DNA of 64,000 bases from Verrucomicrobiota bacterium JB024 (GTDB lineage Bacteria; Verrucomicrobiota; Verrucomicrobiia; Opitutales; Cerasicoccaceae): contig JAUTCS010000159.1 of NCBI GenBank assembly GCA_030673825.1, forward strand, positions 62,001 to 126,000, in the 5' to 3' direction. A program made the position numbers and the translations under genes. Positions 29,074-42,400 of this stretch are shown piece after piece (the stretch's first letter is position 1; every line of letters begins with the position of its first letter). A model generated the notes under the pieces. That model made no database searches. It was not told the DNA's origin and worked only from the letters and a program-made list of their open reading frames with translations.

Positions 29074-30240
29074 ATGAAAGAAGCAGTCAGTTGTTTTAAG
29101 GAACGTTTCGGGGAAGCGCCCGAACATGTGGCCGTGGCCCCCGGGCGGCTGGAGTTTATCGGTAACCATACCGATTATAATGGCGGCCCCGTCATGGGCG
29201 TGGCGGTGGACTGTGTGCTGGGGATAGCCCTGACGCGCACGGAGGAGGAAACCGCCGAGCTCGTGGACATCGGGTTGGACGGTCGCGTGGTCGTTCCGCT
29301 GGCTGACCTCAAGCCCGTCCAGGGCACGGACAGTTGGGTGAACTACCCGCTGGGCGTTTACCACGTTCTGAAGAAGGCCGGTGTGAAGCTGCCGGGCGGC
29401 TTCCGCATGGCCATCGCCAGCACGCTGCCCAAGGGCGCGGGCATGAGCAGCAGCGCCGCCTTTGAGCTGGCCGCCGCCTACGCCTACTCCGCCGCGTTCG
29501 GCTTCGAGGCCGACCGCAAGCAGATGGCGCGTTACGGCCGCCAGGCGGAAAACGAGTTTGTCGGCGTGCCCTGCGGTATCCTCGACCAGGGCGTGAGCGC
29601 CTTCGGTGAGGAGAACCACATCGTCAGCATCGACTGCAAGACGGAGACCTTTGGCCGCGTGCCCATGCCCGCCGGGGTCCACTTCTGGGTTTTCAACACC
29701 CAGAAGAAGCACGCCCTGCTGGACTCGCTTTACGAGACCCGCCACAAGGAGTGCATGGAGGCCTTTGACATGCTCAAGGTCAAGTACCCCGAGCTTGAGT
29801 GCCTGGCCGACGCGAACCTCGCCCAGCTCGACAGCCTCTCCGGGCAGATGCCCGAGGCCCTCTTCAAGCGTGCCCGCCACGTCATCACCGAGAGCATGCG
29901 CGTGCGCGAGATGGCGTCCGCCCTTCAGGACGGCGACCTCAAGCGTATGGGTGGCCTGCTCCTGGCCTCGCACGCCAGCTCGCGTCACGACTTCGAGAAC
30001 AGCTGCGACGAGCTGGACTTTCTGGTGGACGAGCTGCGCGAGCTCGGTGGGGTCCATGGTTGCCGCCTGACCGGCGGTGGCTTCGGCGGGGCTGTCATGG
30101 CCGTGACCGACTCGACCTTTTCCGATGCCACGGCCAAGGAAGCCTGCGCTCGCTATCGCGAGCGTTTCGGCCACACCCCGAAGGTTTTCCACACCCGCAC
30201 CGGCGCCGGTGCCCATGTGGTCGAACCGGTCGAGGCTTGA
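29074..30240 (+). CDS. galK: Galactokinase
   Basis: A 388-residue GHMP kinase that phosphorylates galactose at C1. Motif 1 is A-P-G-R-L-E-F-I-G-N-H-T-D-Y-N-G-G, where GNHTDY contains the sugar-binding Asp; the usual GEHTDY has a Glu in place of the Asn here. Motif 2 is L-P-K-G-A-G-M-S-S-S-A-A (ATP loop). Motif 3 is T-G-G-G-F-G-G-A-V. The length is normal. It lies directly behind the HU terminator with little room for a promoter, so its own promoter probably overlaps that hairpin. No galT or galE is nearby. Confidence 0.93.
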   Translation: MKEAVSCFKERFGEAPEHVAVAPGRLEFIGNHTDYNGGPVMGVAVDCVLGIALTRTEEETAELVDIGLDGRVVVPLADLKPVQGTDSWVNYPLGVYHVLKKAGVKLPGGFRMAIASTLPKGAGMSSSAAFELAAAYAYSAAFGFEADRKQMARYGRQAENEFVGVPCGILDQGVSAFGEENHIVSIDCKTETFGRVPMPAGVHFWVFNTQKKHALLDSLYETRHKECMEAFDMLKVKYPELECLADANLAQLDSLSGQMPEALFKRARHVITESMRVREMASALQDGDLKRMGGLLLASHASSRHDFENSCDELDFLVDELRELGGVHGCRLTGGGFGGAVMAVTDSTFSDATAKEACARYRERFGHTPKVFHTRTGAGAHVVEPVEA

Positions 30241-30270
30241 GCCTTGGTAGAGACGGTTTTTGCTGTGAAA

Positions 30271-30300
30271 GGCCGGGCGTGCTACACGCCCGGCCTTTTT
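30271..30300 (+). terminator. Rho-independent terminator of galK
   Basis: GGCCGGGCGT-gctac-ACGCCCGGCC followed by TTTTT, 30 nt after the galK stop. Confidence 0.92.
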
Positions 30301-30448
30301 GTTAGCCTTGAGATATGCCCTCGCCCGGGTGAGCAGACTCTGCACTGAGGCTTTAGGGGAGGGGGTTAGGGGATTTTGGCCCGGTATTTTGCCCTATTAG
30401 GGCTTCTACCTGTGTATATCAATTGTTTCGACTTGCTTCTGCGCGTTC

Positions 30449-33964
<3,516 letters not shown>

Positions 33965-34183
33965 CCCTCTCCGGTCCTCTTGCGTCCATTCCGGGTGGCA
34001 GGGGTTATGCGCAGTCAAGACCCGGTACTAACGGTGGCTTGTCGCGGTTTGGCAATTTTCCGGAACCCCCGCCGGTTAAACTTGTCGTTAGTAATGCTAA
34101 TTTTCGGTTTCATCCACATAAAGGCCATTGATGGGTTGGCGTCTGAAGGTGTATACTGGAAAGCCTAGCCGGAGGTTTATGAT

Positions 34184-35611
34184 ATGAAGATTGCCAATGA
34201 AGTCATTGAACGGGGCAAACGCAATTGGTCCCGTCTGCCCAAGGTTCTGGGCCTGTCGCGAAAGCCCGAAGTCGCGCCCGACGAACGCCAGTTCAGCGCT
34301 GCCGATGTGAAACCCCTGCGTGAGCAGATCGAAGCCTGTATCGCCCAGCGCGGCGGTCAGGTCTCCTCTTCCCAGCAGGCGGCCAGGCTGGCCGACCAGT
34401 ATCGCGGGTGGGGCGCGGCGGAGCGGCGGCAGTTTCTGGAGTTGCTGCTGGAGGATTTTGACATCAACGAGACGCAGGTGCGCGAAGCACTTCAGGCGGC
34501 CTCCAGTGTGACCGGCGAGGAGCTGAGCAACGCCTGCCAGGCGTTGCGCAAGGCACTCGTACCCGACCGTGCCGAGCTGCTGCGGCAGTGGACCCTCCTG
34601 CCTGCGGGCGTCAAGTTCCTCGTGGACCTGCGCCGTGACGTCATCGGATTGATGAAGGAGGACCCGCGCTTCAAGCCGCTGAGCACGGACCTCAAGCTGC
34701 TCCTGGCCTCGCTCTTCAATGTGGGCATCCTCCAACTCCAGTCCATCAGCTGGAAGTCGCCCGCGGCCCTGCTGGAAAAGCTCATCGCCTACGAGGCCGT
34801 GCACGAGATCAAGAGCTGGGAAGACCTCAAAAACCGCCTCGATGTTGACCGCCGTTGTTTTGCGTTCTTTCACCCGAACATGCCCGAGGAGCCGCTCATC
34901 TTTATCGAGGTGGCGCTTAACAAGGGCGTGGCCGACAACGTCCTGCGCCTGCTCGACACCTCCGTCCCCGCGCTCAATCCCCACGAGGCCGACACCGCCG
35001 TTTTCTTTTCCATTTCGAACACGCAGCAGGGGCTGGCCGGGATTCCCTTCGGCGGCTTCCTCATCAAGCAGGTGGTGGACAGCCTGCGCCACGACGTGCC
35101 CAACATCCGCAAGTTCATCACGCTCTCGCCGATCCCGGGCTTCCGCAAGTGGGTGGAAGGCGAGGAGGGGCAGTCCGTACTGAAAACCCTCGATCCGAAA
35201 AAGCTCAAGGCTGCCGCGCCCGGGCTGGACGCGGCCGAGAGCTTCGCCGCGTATCTGAAAGGATTGGACTGGGAGCATCCCGATACGATTGGAGAAGACT
35301 TTCGCCTGCTCCTGCGAGGCCTGTGCGCCCGCTACCTGACGGAGGCTAAACGCGGAAACGGCCCGGCGGCACTCGACCCGGTGGCGCACTTCCATCTTAA
35401 CAATGGCGCGCGCGTCGAACAGATCAACTGGGGCGCGAACCTGACCGAACGCGGCTTGCGCGAGTCTTTCGGCCTCATGGTCAACTACCGCTATAAGCTC
35501 GAACGTATCGAGAAGCACCACGAGGACTACCTGCACAAGGGCATGGTGTACACCTCGTCGCAAGTCAAGGCGCTGCGGACGAAGAGCGTTGCCGCGCGGA
35601 CGCGGGGGTGA
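34184..35611 (+). CDS. Malonyl-CoA decarboxylase
   Basis: A 475-residue MCD-family enzyme, converting malonyl-CoA to acetyl-CoA and CO2. It has the helical N-terminal domain and the GNAT-like C-terminal domain. The catalytic pair is visible: Ser 315 in F-I-T-L-S-P-I-P-G-F and His 402 in D-P-V-A-H-F-H-L-N-N-G-A. The segment I-S-N-T-Q-Q-G-L-A-G-I-P-F-G is also a family hallmark. It is monocistronic with a strong terminator and no malonate-uptake or malonyl-CoA synthetase neighbour, so its job may be control of fatty-acid precursor level rather than malonate growth. Confidence 0.92.
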   Translation: MKIANEVIERGKRNWSRLPKVLGLSRKPEVAPDERQFSAADVKPLREQIEACIAQRGGQVSSSQQAARLADQYRGWGAAERRQFLELLLEDFDINETQVREALQAASSVTGEELSNACQALRKALVPDRAELLRQWTLLPAGVKFLVDLRRDVIGLMKEDPRFKPLSTDLKLLLASLFNVGILQLQSISWKSPAALLEKLIAYEAVHEIKSWEDLKNRLDVDRRCFAFFHPNMPEEPLIFIEVALNKGVADNVLRLLDTSVPALNPHEADTAVFFSISNTQQGLAGIPFGGFLIKQVVDSLRHDVPNIRKFITLSPIPGFRKWVEGEEGQSVLKTLDPKKLKAAAPGLDAAESFAAYLKGLDWEHPDTIGEDFRLLLRGLCARYLTEAKRGNGPAALDPVAHFHLNNGARVEQINWGANLTERGLRESFGLMVNYRYKLERIEKHHEDYLHKGMVYTSSQVKALRTKSVAARTRG

Positions 35612-35636
35612 TTAAGGTGTATTGAACTTTCATGAC

Positions 35637-35664
35637 AAGCCCGCCAGTAAGGCGGGCTTTTTTT
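35637..35664 (+). terminator. Rho-independent terminator of the malonyl-CoA decarboxylase gene
   Basis: AAGCCCGCC-agtaa-GGCGGGCTT followed by TTTTT, 25 nt after the stop. Confidence 0.92.
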
Positions 35665-35776
35665 GTGACATTTTTATAGTTATGAATAATCATTAATAGA
35701 TGATTGATAGCTGTTCGAAAAAACCTTTTACAGGAGAAACGTTGCAACGGGCATAGAACTGGCTATTCTACTACGA

Positions 35777-37129
35777 ATGGCAGACGAAGTTTACCTGAAG
35801 CCGCCTGAAGTTAAACGCCTTCGCCGCGCCCGCAAGCGCGAGCGTATCGCCATGGTATCCACACATGGATACGTGGCAGCCGAACCACCGCTCGGACTCC
35901 CCGACACCGGAGGACAGGTCGTGTACGTGCTTGAGCTGGCGAAGAAGCTCGCCCAGCTCGGCTACGAAGTCGATATCTGGACGCGCCGATTCGAGGATCA
36001 GCCCGAATCCGAAAAGGTGGATGACCATGTGCGCATCATCCGCATGCCCTGCGGCGGAAAGGAATTTATCCCCAAGGAGTATCTTTATAAGAAACTGCCG
36101 GAGTGGACCGAGAACGCCCTGCGCTACATCCAGAAAAAACGCTACAAGTACGAGTTTATCAACTCGCACTACTGGGACGCCGGGCTCGCCGGGCAGCACA
36201 TGTCCGAGGAGTTGAATGTTCCCCACATCCATACGCCGCACTCCATCGGTACATGGAAGCAGCGCCTCATGCGCGAAGATTCGCCCGACGACGATGAACA
36301 GTTGGAGAAGACCTACAATTTTTCCCGGCGCATCCACCACGAGAGTACACTGTACCGCGAGTGCGACATCGTCGTGGCCACCTCGCCGATCCAGCTCGAC
36401 ATGTTCAAGGCCGACTACAGCCTGCCCGCAGACAAGGTCCAGATGATCCCCCCTGGCTACGATGACAACCGCTTCTTCCCCGTCAGCGAGGCCACCCGCT
36501 ACTCCATCCGCGACTCCCTGCAGTACGACCCGAATATCAAGGTCGTCTCCTCTATCGGGCGCCTGGCGCGTAACAAGGGCTTCGACCTGCTGGTGGACGC
36601 CTTCGCGGTTGTGGCCGAGCACATGGATAACGTCGTGCTGCGTCTGGCCGTCGGCACTGAGAACGAGCAGACGATGGAAGACCCGATGCTCAAGGAGATG
36701 ATCGACAAGATCAAGGCACTTGGTATCCAGGAGCGCGTCATCCTCAGCGGCTCGTTGGAGGACCCCGATATGCCCGACTTTTATCGCGCCGCGGATGTGT
36801 TCTGCCTGCCGAGTCGTTACGAGCCCTTTGGGATGACGGCGATCGAGGCCATGGCCTGCGGCACGCCCACCGTCGTCACGACCAACGGTGGCCTTTTCCG
36901 CACGCTGACTTACGGTGTCGATGCGCTCTATGCCGACAGTTTCGACGCGGGTGATTTCGGCTACACCATCCTCAAGACCCTCCGCCACCCGGCTATCCAC
37001 AACCGTCTGGCCTACAGCGGCGCGCACAAGGTGCGAAGCCTGTTCACCTGGACCGGTATCGCCCAGCAACTGCTCAAGACCGTCGAGGGCCGCCGTGTGC
37101 CGCGCCTCGAAATCACCGAGGCAGGCTGA
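35777..37129 (+). CDS. GT4 glycosyltransferase, sucrose- or mannosylfructose-phosphate synthase-like
   Basis: A 450-residue GT-B glycosyltransferase of family 4. The start carries L-P-D-T-G-G-Q-V-V-Y-V, the DTGGQ loop typical of sucrose synthase, sucrose-phosphate synthase and mannosylfructose-phosphate synthase. The second domain has G-R-L-A-R-N-K-G-F-D and the donor-binding E-P-F-G-M-T-A-I-E-A. The next gene encodes a sucrose-phosphate-phosphatase-type HAD domain, which makes a disaccharide-phosphate product likely. Whether the donor is UDP-glucose or GDP-mannose cannot be decided from sequence alone. Confidence 0.85.
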   Translation: MADEVYLKPPEVKRLRRARKRERIAMVSTHGYVAAEPPLGLPDTGGQVVYVLELAKKLAQLGYEVDIWTRRFEDQPESEKVDDHVRIIRMPCGGKEFIPKEYLYKKLPEWTENALRYIQKKRYKYEFINSHYWDAGLAGQHMSEELNVPHIHTPHSIGTWKQRLMREDSPDDDEQLEKTYNFSRRIHHESTLYRECDIVVATSPIQLDMFKADYSLPADKVQMIPPGYDDNRFFPVSEATRYSIRDSLQYDPNIKVVSSIGRLARNKGFDLLVDAFAVVAEHMDNVVLRLAVGTENEQTMEDPMLKEMIDKIKALGIQERVILSGSLEDPDMPDFYRAADVFCLPSRYEPFGMTAIEAMACGTPTVVTTNGGLFRTLTYGVDALYADSFDAGDFGYTILKTLRHPAIHNRLAYSGAHKVRSLFTWTGIAQQLLKTVEGRRVPRLEITEAG

Positions 37130-37203
37130 TTGCCCTCGTATTGTGCCGGACGGTGGAAATTCTGCTCCGGCCTGGTGTATCCAAAAGTAAATACCTTTGA
37201 CTC

Positions 37204-39288
37204 ATGGCTGCCAAAGAGAACACAACCGCTACGCCGTTCCGGGTCTTTTGCTCGGACATTGACGGTACCCTGGTGGGCAAGGCCGATGCCGCGCTTGCCT
37301 TTGCCCGTACCTGGGAAGCGCTGCCGGACAAGCGCCGCCCGCTGCTGGTCTATAATACCGGACGCCTGCTCGACGATGTGCAGCGTCTGATCAAAAAGAA
37401 GCGTCTTCCGCTTCCGGACTACTGCATCTGCGGGGTTGGGACGGTCATCTACGACTTTAAGAAGAGCGCCTGTATCAAGGCATTCTCGGTCGTGCTGGAG
37501 GAGGGATGGGACTTGGCTCGGACCGAGGAGATCGTCCGCGAGTGTGTCCCGGCGGCGACTTATCAACCCGAGCGCTTCCAGGGACCGTTCAAAAGCAGTT
37601 GGTACGCGCACTGCGACGAGCCGGAATTGGAGCGCCTGGAGCAGCGACTGAGCGAGGAGGGGCTATCCGCCAACATCGTGTACTCCAGCGGACGAGATCT
37701 GGACGTACTTCCGAAGTTCGCGGACAAGGGCAACGCGCTCTCGTGGTTGCTCAAGTATCTGGAAATTCCGCGCGAGCAGTGCCTGGTAGCCGGGGACACG
37801 GGTAACGACAACGCGATGTTTCTTAAGCGTGGGGTGCGCGGTATCGTCGTGGCCAACGCCCAACCCGAGCTGCTGGAGCGCATGGTCGGGCTTCAGAATA
37901 TCTACCGCGCGCAGGGAGCCTGCGCCGACGGCGTGCTGGAGGGCCTGCTGCACTACGGCGTCATCGACGAGATCGTCGAGGGTACGCCGGACGAGGCGCT
38001 CAGCCACGCGCCCGAGATTCAGCACCTGCTGGAGGAGGAGAACACCAGCCCGCTCAGTGACAAGGAGCTGGCGTTCATCCGCGAGGGCTACGACCATGCG
38101 ATAGACGGTATCCGTCGCAACATTACGCCGAAAGGCTTCTCCGCCTGCTCACTGGAGGACAACCATACCCGCGGTACCGACGCGAACTACCGCAGCGTGT
38201 GGGCTCGCGATGGCGCGGTGACAATCGTCGGCACGATCGAGCTGGATGACCCCGACATCCGCGCGTGCCAGCGGGCCACGCTCGACACACTCGTCAGCTG
38301 CATGACGCCCACCGGGCAGATCCCCGCTAACGTCAGCCTCGACACGGGAGAGCCCGACTACTCCGGGGTGGGCGGTATCTGCTCCATCGACAGCGGCCTG
38401 TGGGTGATCATCGCCTTTGCCGAGTATGTGCGCGCCACGCAGGACTTTGACTTCCTGCGCGGGCATATCGGCGCGTTGCAAAAAGCGATGGACTGGCTCA
38501 GCGCGCACGACAGCAACAACGACGCGCTCCTTGAGATACCGGAGGCCGGGGACTGGACGGATCTTTTCGGACGCAGCTATCACGTGCTCATCGACGAGGT
38601 GCTGTGGTTCCGGGCGAATATCGCCTTTGGTCGCCTGATGGAGTACCTGGGCGAGTGGAAACGTGCGGGCGACTACCTGCGCTGGGCCGGCTCGATCAAG
38701 AAGAAGATCTTCCGCGAGTTCTGGCCCTCGGTCAACGCGGCGGGCGAACTCAACTACACCTTCGCCGACTCGCAGGCCTCGATGGGTGATACCAGCTACC
38801 TGTTGGCTCAGATAACGCCCTTTGACCATGACTGGCGCTGCGATGTGTACGGAAACGCGCTGGCATTTCTGTTTAACGTCATTGACCACGAGCACGCTCA
38901 GATCGCGTTTCGCTTCATGTGGGGTTCGGGAGTAAACGAGCCTTTCCCTGCGAAAAACCTGTACCCGCCCGTCGAGTCGGGTGACCCGAACTGGAAGCGC
39001 TACTATACGGTGAACCTGCTCAACCTGCCTCAGCACTACCACAACGGCGGTATATGGCCGCTCGTGGGCGGCGTCTGGGTACGCTTCCTCAATCGGCTCG
39101 GGCTGCGTGAGCTGGCCTGCGGGCAGCTGGTCAAACTGGCCGAGCTCAACCACTCCGGCGCTTTCTACGAGTGGGAGTTCAACGAGTGGGCACACGGTAC
39201 GACCGGAAAGCCGATGGGCAAGGCCTACCAGGCCTGGTCGTGCAGCGAGTACATTGCGGCCTGTCATGAGATAGGATTGTTTGACTAA
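37204..39288 (+). CDS. HAD disaccharide-phosphate phosphatase fused to an (alpha/alpha)6 glycosidase
   Basis: A 694-residue, two-domain cytoplasmic protein with no signal peptide. Residues 1 to about 265 form a HAD-IIB phosphatase of the sucrose-phosphate-phosphatase type, with D18 and D20 in S-D-I-D-G-T-L, V-G-T-V-I-Y-D-F, and the acidic G-D-T-G-N-D-N-A. Residues from about 300 to the end form an (alpha/alpha)6 domain like GH100 invertases and GDE-type glycosidases: V-W-A-R-D-G-A-V-T, then C-S-I-D-S-G-L-W-V-I-I, and F-N-E-W-A-H-G-T-T-G-K-P near the end. It follows the GT4 gene by 74 nt. The protein appears to couple release of a sugar with its later hydrolysis. Confidence 0.82.
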   Translation: MAAKENTTATPFRVFCSDIDGTLVGKADAALAFARTWEALPDKRRPLLVYNTGRLLDDVQRLIKKKRLPLPDYCICGVGTVIYDFKKSACIKAFSVVLEEGWDLARTEEIVRECVPAATYQPERFQGPFKSSWYAHCDEPELERLEQRLSEEGLSANIVYSSGRDLDVLPKFADKGNALSWLLKYLEIPREQCLVAGDTGNDNAMFLKRGVRGIVVANAQPELLERMVGLQNIYRAQGACADGVLEGLLHYGVIDEIVEGTPDEALSHAPEIQHLLEEENTSPLSDKELAFIREGYDHAIDGIRRNITPKGFSACSLEDNHTRGTDANYRSVWARDGAVTIVGTIELDDPDIRACQRATLDTLVSCMTPTGQIPANVSLDTGEPDYSGVGGICSIDSGLWVIIAFAEYVRATQDFDFLRGHIGALQKAMDWLSAHDSNNDALLEIPEAGDWTDLFGRSYHVLIDEVLWFRANIAFGRLMEYLGEWKRAGDYLRWAGSIKKKIFREFWPSVNAAGELNYTFADSQASMGDTSYLLAQITPFDHDWRCDVYGNALAFLFNVIDHEHAQIAFRFMWGSGVNEPFPAKNLYPPVESGDPNWKRYYTVNLLNLPQHYHNGGIWPLVGGVWVRFLNRLGLRELACGQLVKLAELNHSGAFYEWEFNEWAHGTTGKPMGKAYQAWSCSEYIAACHEIGLFD

Positions 39289-39303
39289 GTAAAAAGATTA
39301 ATG

Positions 39304-39331
39304 GCGTCATTGAAATGTCATGACGCTTTTA
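39304..39331 (+). terminator. Probable terminator after the phosphatase-glycosidase gene
   Basis: GCGTCAT (39304-39310) pairs with ATGACGC (39320-39326), followed by TTTT, 15 nt past the stop. Confidence 0.65.
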
Positions 39332-39403
39332 CGGAACCGTGACGTGCGCGGCATCAGCGTGTCACGAGTGCGGTCTATGCTTGGCGGCTTGTAAGCTCCC
39401 GCC

Positions 39404-42400
39404 ATGAATCCGCTAAAATCCGCTACTGTATTCCTGACTTTGGCCTGCGCGCAGGCGCTCTGCGGCCAGTCATCCGTCATCGTCAACGAGATTAACACCG
39501 TGACCGACCAGAACGCCGAACGCAACGGCTACCTGGGGGGCACCGCGCTGGACGGCCAGCAGCCCGGTCAGGGTGAGGACGCTTACTTCGGACGCGTCTA
39601 TCACAACGGCGGCGACTGGTTCGAGATCGTCGTCGTCGGCGACGGCACGGCGGGCTCGACCGTGGACATGCGCGGCTACACCTTTGCCGCACTCGGGCCG
39701 GGGGCGATGGAGTTTACGCTCAGTGATGATCCATACTGGAGCGCCGTTTCAGCCGGGACTATCATTACCTTTATCGATATCCAGGAGGGTGTGGATGGCG
39801 AGGGTACCGGGATGAGCACGCAGCTCAACGTGGAGGATAACCTGTCCACCGAGGGATGGGCCTGGACGAATATTTACCTCAACGACGACCAGTACATCGC
39901 CTCTCGCACGGCCACAGCGTTCGCTTTTGATAATAACGGTTCGCGTATCCAGATATTCGATACGAATGAAAACACTGTCTATGGTCCGGCGGGTGAGGGG
40001 ACCGGCGGCTATGCCACAACGGGTATCGACGCGCGTGAAACCACCTTGCTGATGGAAGACCCGTCGCCGCTGAGCGAGTGGGAAGCAGGCTCGGCCTGGG
40101 GTGATAACACACCGAACTACAACAGCAGCTTTGGCCACCCGAATACCTGGGGAAGTACGGACACGGTACAGGATTTCTCTGCCTTTATCGACAGAGGAGC
40201 TGTGGTTGAGTATGTTTTTCGTGAGGGGCTCGACGGCTACGCCGGGACGGTGGACACCTCGCTTTACGAGACCTATCCGACTGTCACCTATGGAGAGACG
40301 ACTGCGGGGCGTACGGATATCAACGACGATCCTTCCGACCCGGACGAGAACGGTCTGCTACGCTTTACCGAGATCTTTGGTACTGGTGCAGGACAGGTCG
40401 CCGCTGATGCCATCATCGTATCGGCCACGCTTCAGGTGCACTTCGATAACGGCGCGCCAGACAGTACCGTGACGGTTCACCGCATGCTCGTCAGTTGGGA
40501 CGAGTCCTCGACCTGGAACAGTATGGACGACGGCGTCGCCATCGACGAGGTGGATGCGCTTGCCGACCCCACGGACAGCATTTACGCGGTGGCCGACAAC
40601 AGCACGCAGAGCTTTGATGTGACGGCGGACGTGCTTGCCTGGCAAGCCGACACGGGCAGCAACAATGGCTGGATATTCCACCTTGGAAGCGGTTCCAACG
40701 GCTACGAGTTTCGCACGTCGGAGTGGGGAACGGAAGAGGAGCGCCCGACGTTGGTCATCGTCGTCGCCTCCGGTGCCGAGCAACTGGCTGCTCCGACTGA
40801 CCTGACAGCGGTGGCGCTGAGCCAGACGAGCGTACAACTGAACTGGACTGATAACGCCGAGGGCGAGACTGCCTACCGCATCGAGCGCAAGATCGGCAGC
40901 GGTGAGTACGAAACGCTGGTGGAAGACCTGCTCCCCGACACCATCACCTACACCGATACCGGACTGGCCATGAACACGCTCGTGACCTACCGGGTGCAGG
41001 CAGTCGGTGCGCTTAGCAGCGACTATTCCAACGAGTATGCTGTTCGTACGCTACTGCCTGCCGGGCAGCATCTGGCCACCTTCCGTCAGGGAGAGAACGG
41101 CTACATCGGTACGGTCGATGCGACCCTCTACGAGTCTGACCCGCAAACGACCTACGGAGATGTCGATTATGTTCGCACGGACATCAATAACGACGCTGCC
41201 GACCCGGACGAAAACGGCCTGTTGCGCTTCGAGGCGCTCTTTGGAGGTATGGAGGGGCAGGTTCCGCTCGGTTCGGGCATCGTCAGCGCGACGCTGACTG
41301 TTTACTTTCACAACGGTGCGCCCGGCGCCGGCTACGTCACCGTTCACCGGATGCTGGCCGACTGGAACGAAAACACGACCTGGGGCGCGATGAATGACGG
41401 GGTCGATGCAGACGGGGCAGAGGCGGCGTTGGATGCCACCGCACGCGCCTACAATGTCATGGACAATGAATACAGGAGCTTCGACGTGACGCAGGATCTG
41501 GTCGCCTGGCTCAACGATCCGGAGTCGAACCGTGGTTGGGCCTTTCGCATGGATCAGACCAGCAACGGGTATGAGTTCCGCTCCTCGGAGTACGTGGACG
41601 CGGATTCGCGTCCGGTCCTGGAAATCGTCTGGTCGGACGAACCACTGCCCGCCGCTCCGGCTGACTTGCGCGCAGTTGCCGTTACGGCCAATACCGTGCT
41701 GCTGACTTGGGTGGATCAGGGGGATGGTGAGACGTTTTACCATATCGAACGGGCGGACGGAGGAGAGTTCGCCGTGCAGACTGATGCCCTCGCCGCGAAT
41801 ACCGTGCGTCATATCCAGACGCATCTCGACGCCGGGAGCTACACCTACCGGGTGGCTGCCGGGAGCGAGGCGGGGCTCTCCGCCTATTCGGATGAGGTGA
41901 GCGTGGAGGTCGGCTCTGGCTGTGCACGCGACCTGGTGATCAACGAACTGCTGATCGCTCCGACGGGCGATGCCAATGGGGATGGCTCTGTTAATGACGG
42001 GGACGAGTTCGTGGAAATTTACAACACCGGCGAGGCATCGGTGGACCTGAGCGGTTTCGAGCTCTCGGACAGCACGGCGGTGCGGCATCTCTTCGCCGCG
42101 GGTACTGTACTGGAGCCAAAGACCGCGCTGGTGGTTTTCGGCGGAGGTACGCCCACGGGCAGCTTTGGCGGGGCCGAGGTCGTGGTGGCAAGCACGGGAA
42201 CGCTGGACCTCGACGACGAAGGCGGAATGGTCAGCCTGTCGGTGTCAGGTGTATTGATTTCCCAATACGTGTACGGGGCGGGAGAGGGGGCTGGCTCCTC
42301 TATCGTTCGGGCGGAGCCCGGTGACATGAGCGCTCCCATGGGCTCCCACGGCTCCGGCGGTGAGCCCAGCTACTCGCCGGGCGCGGAGATCGGAGGCGGG

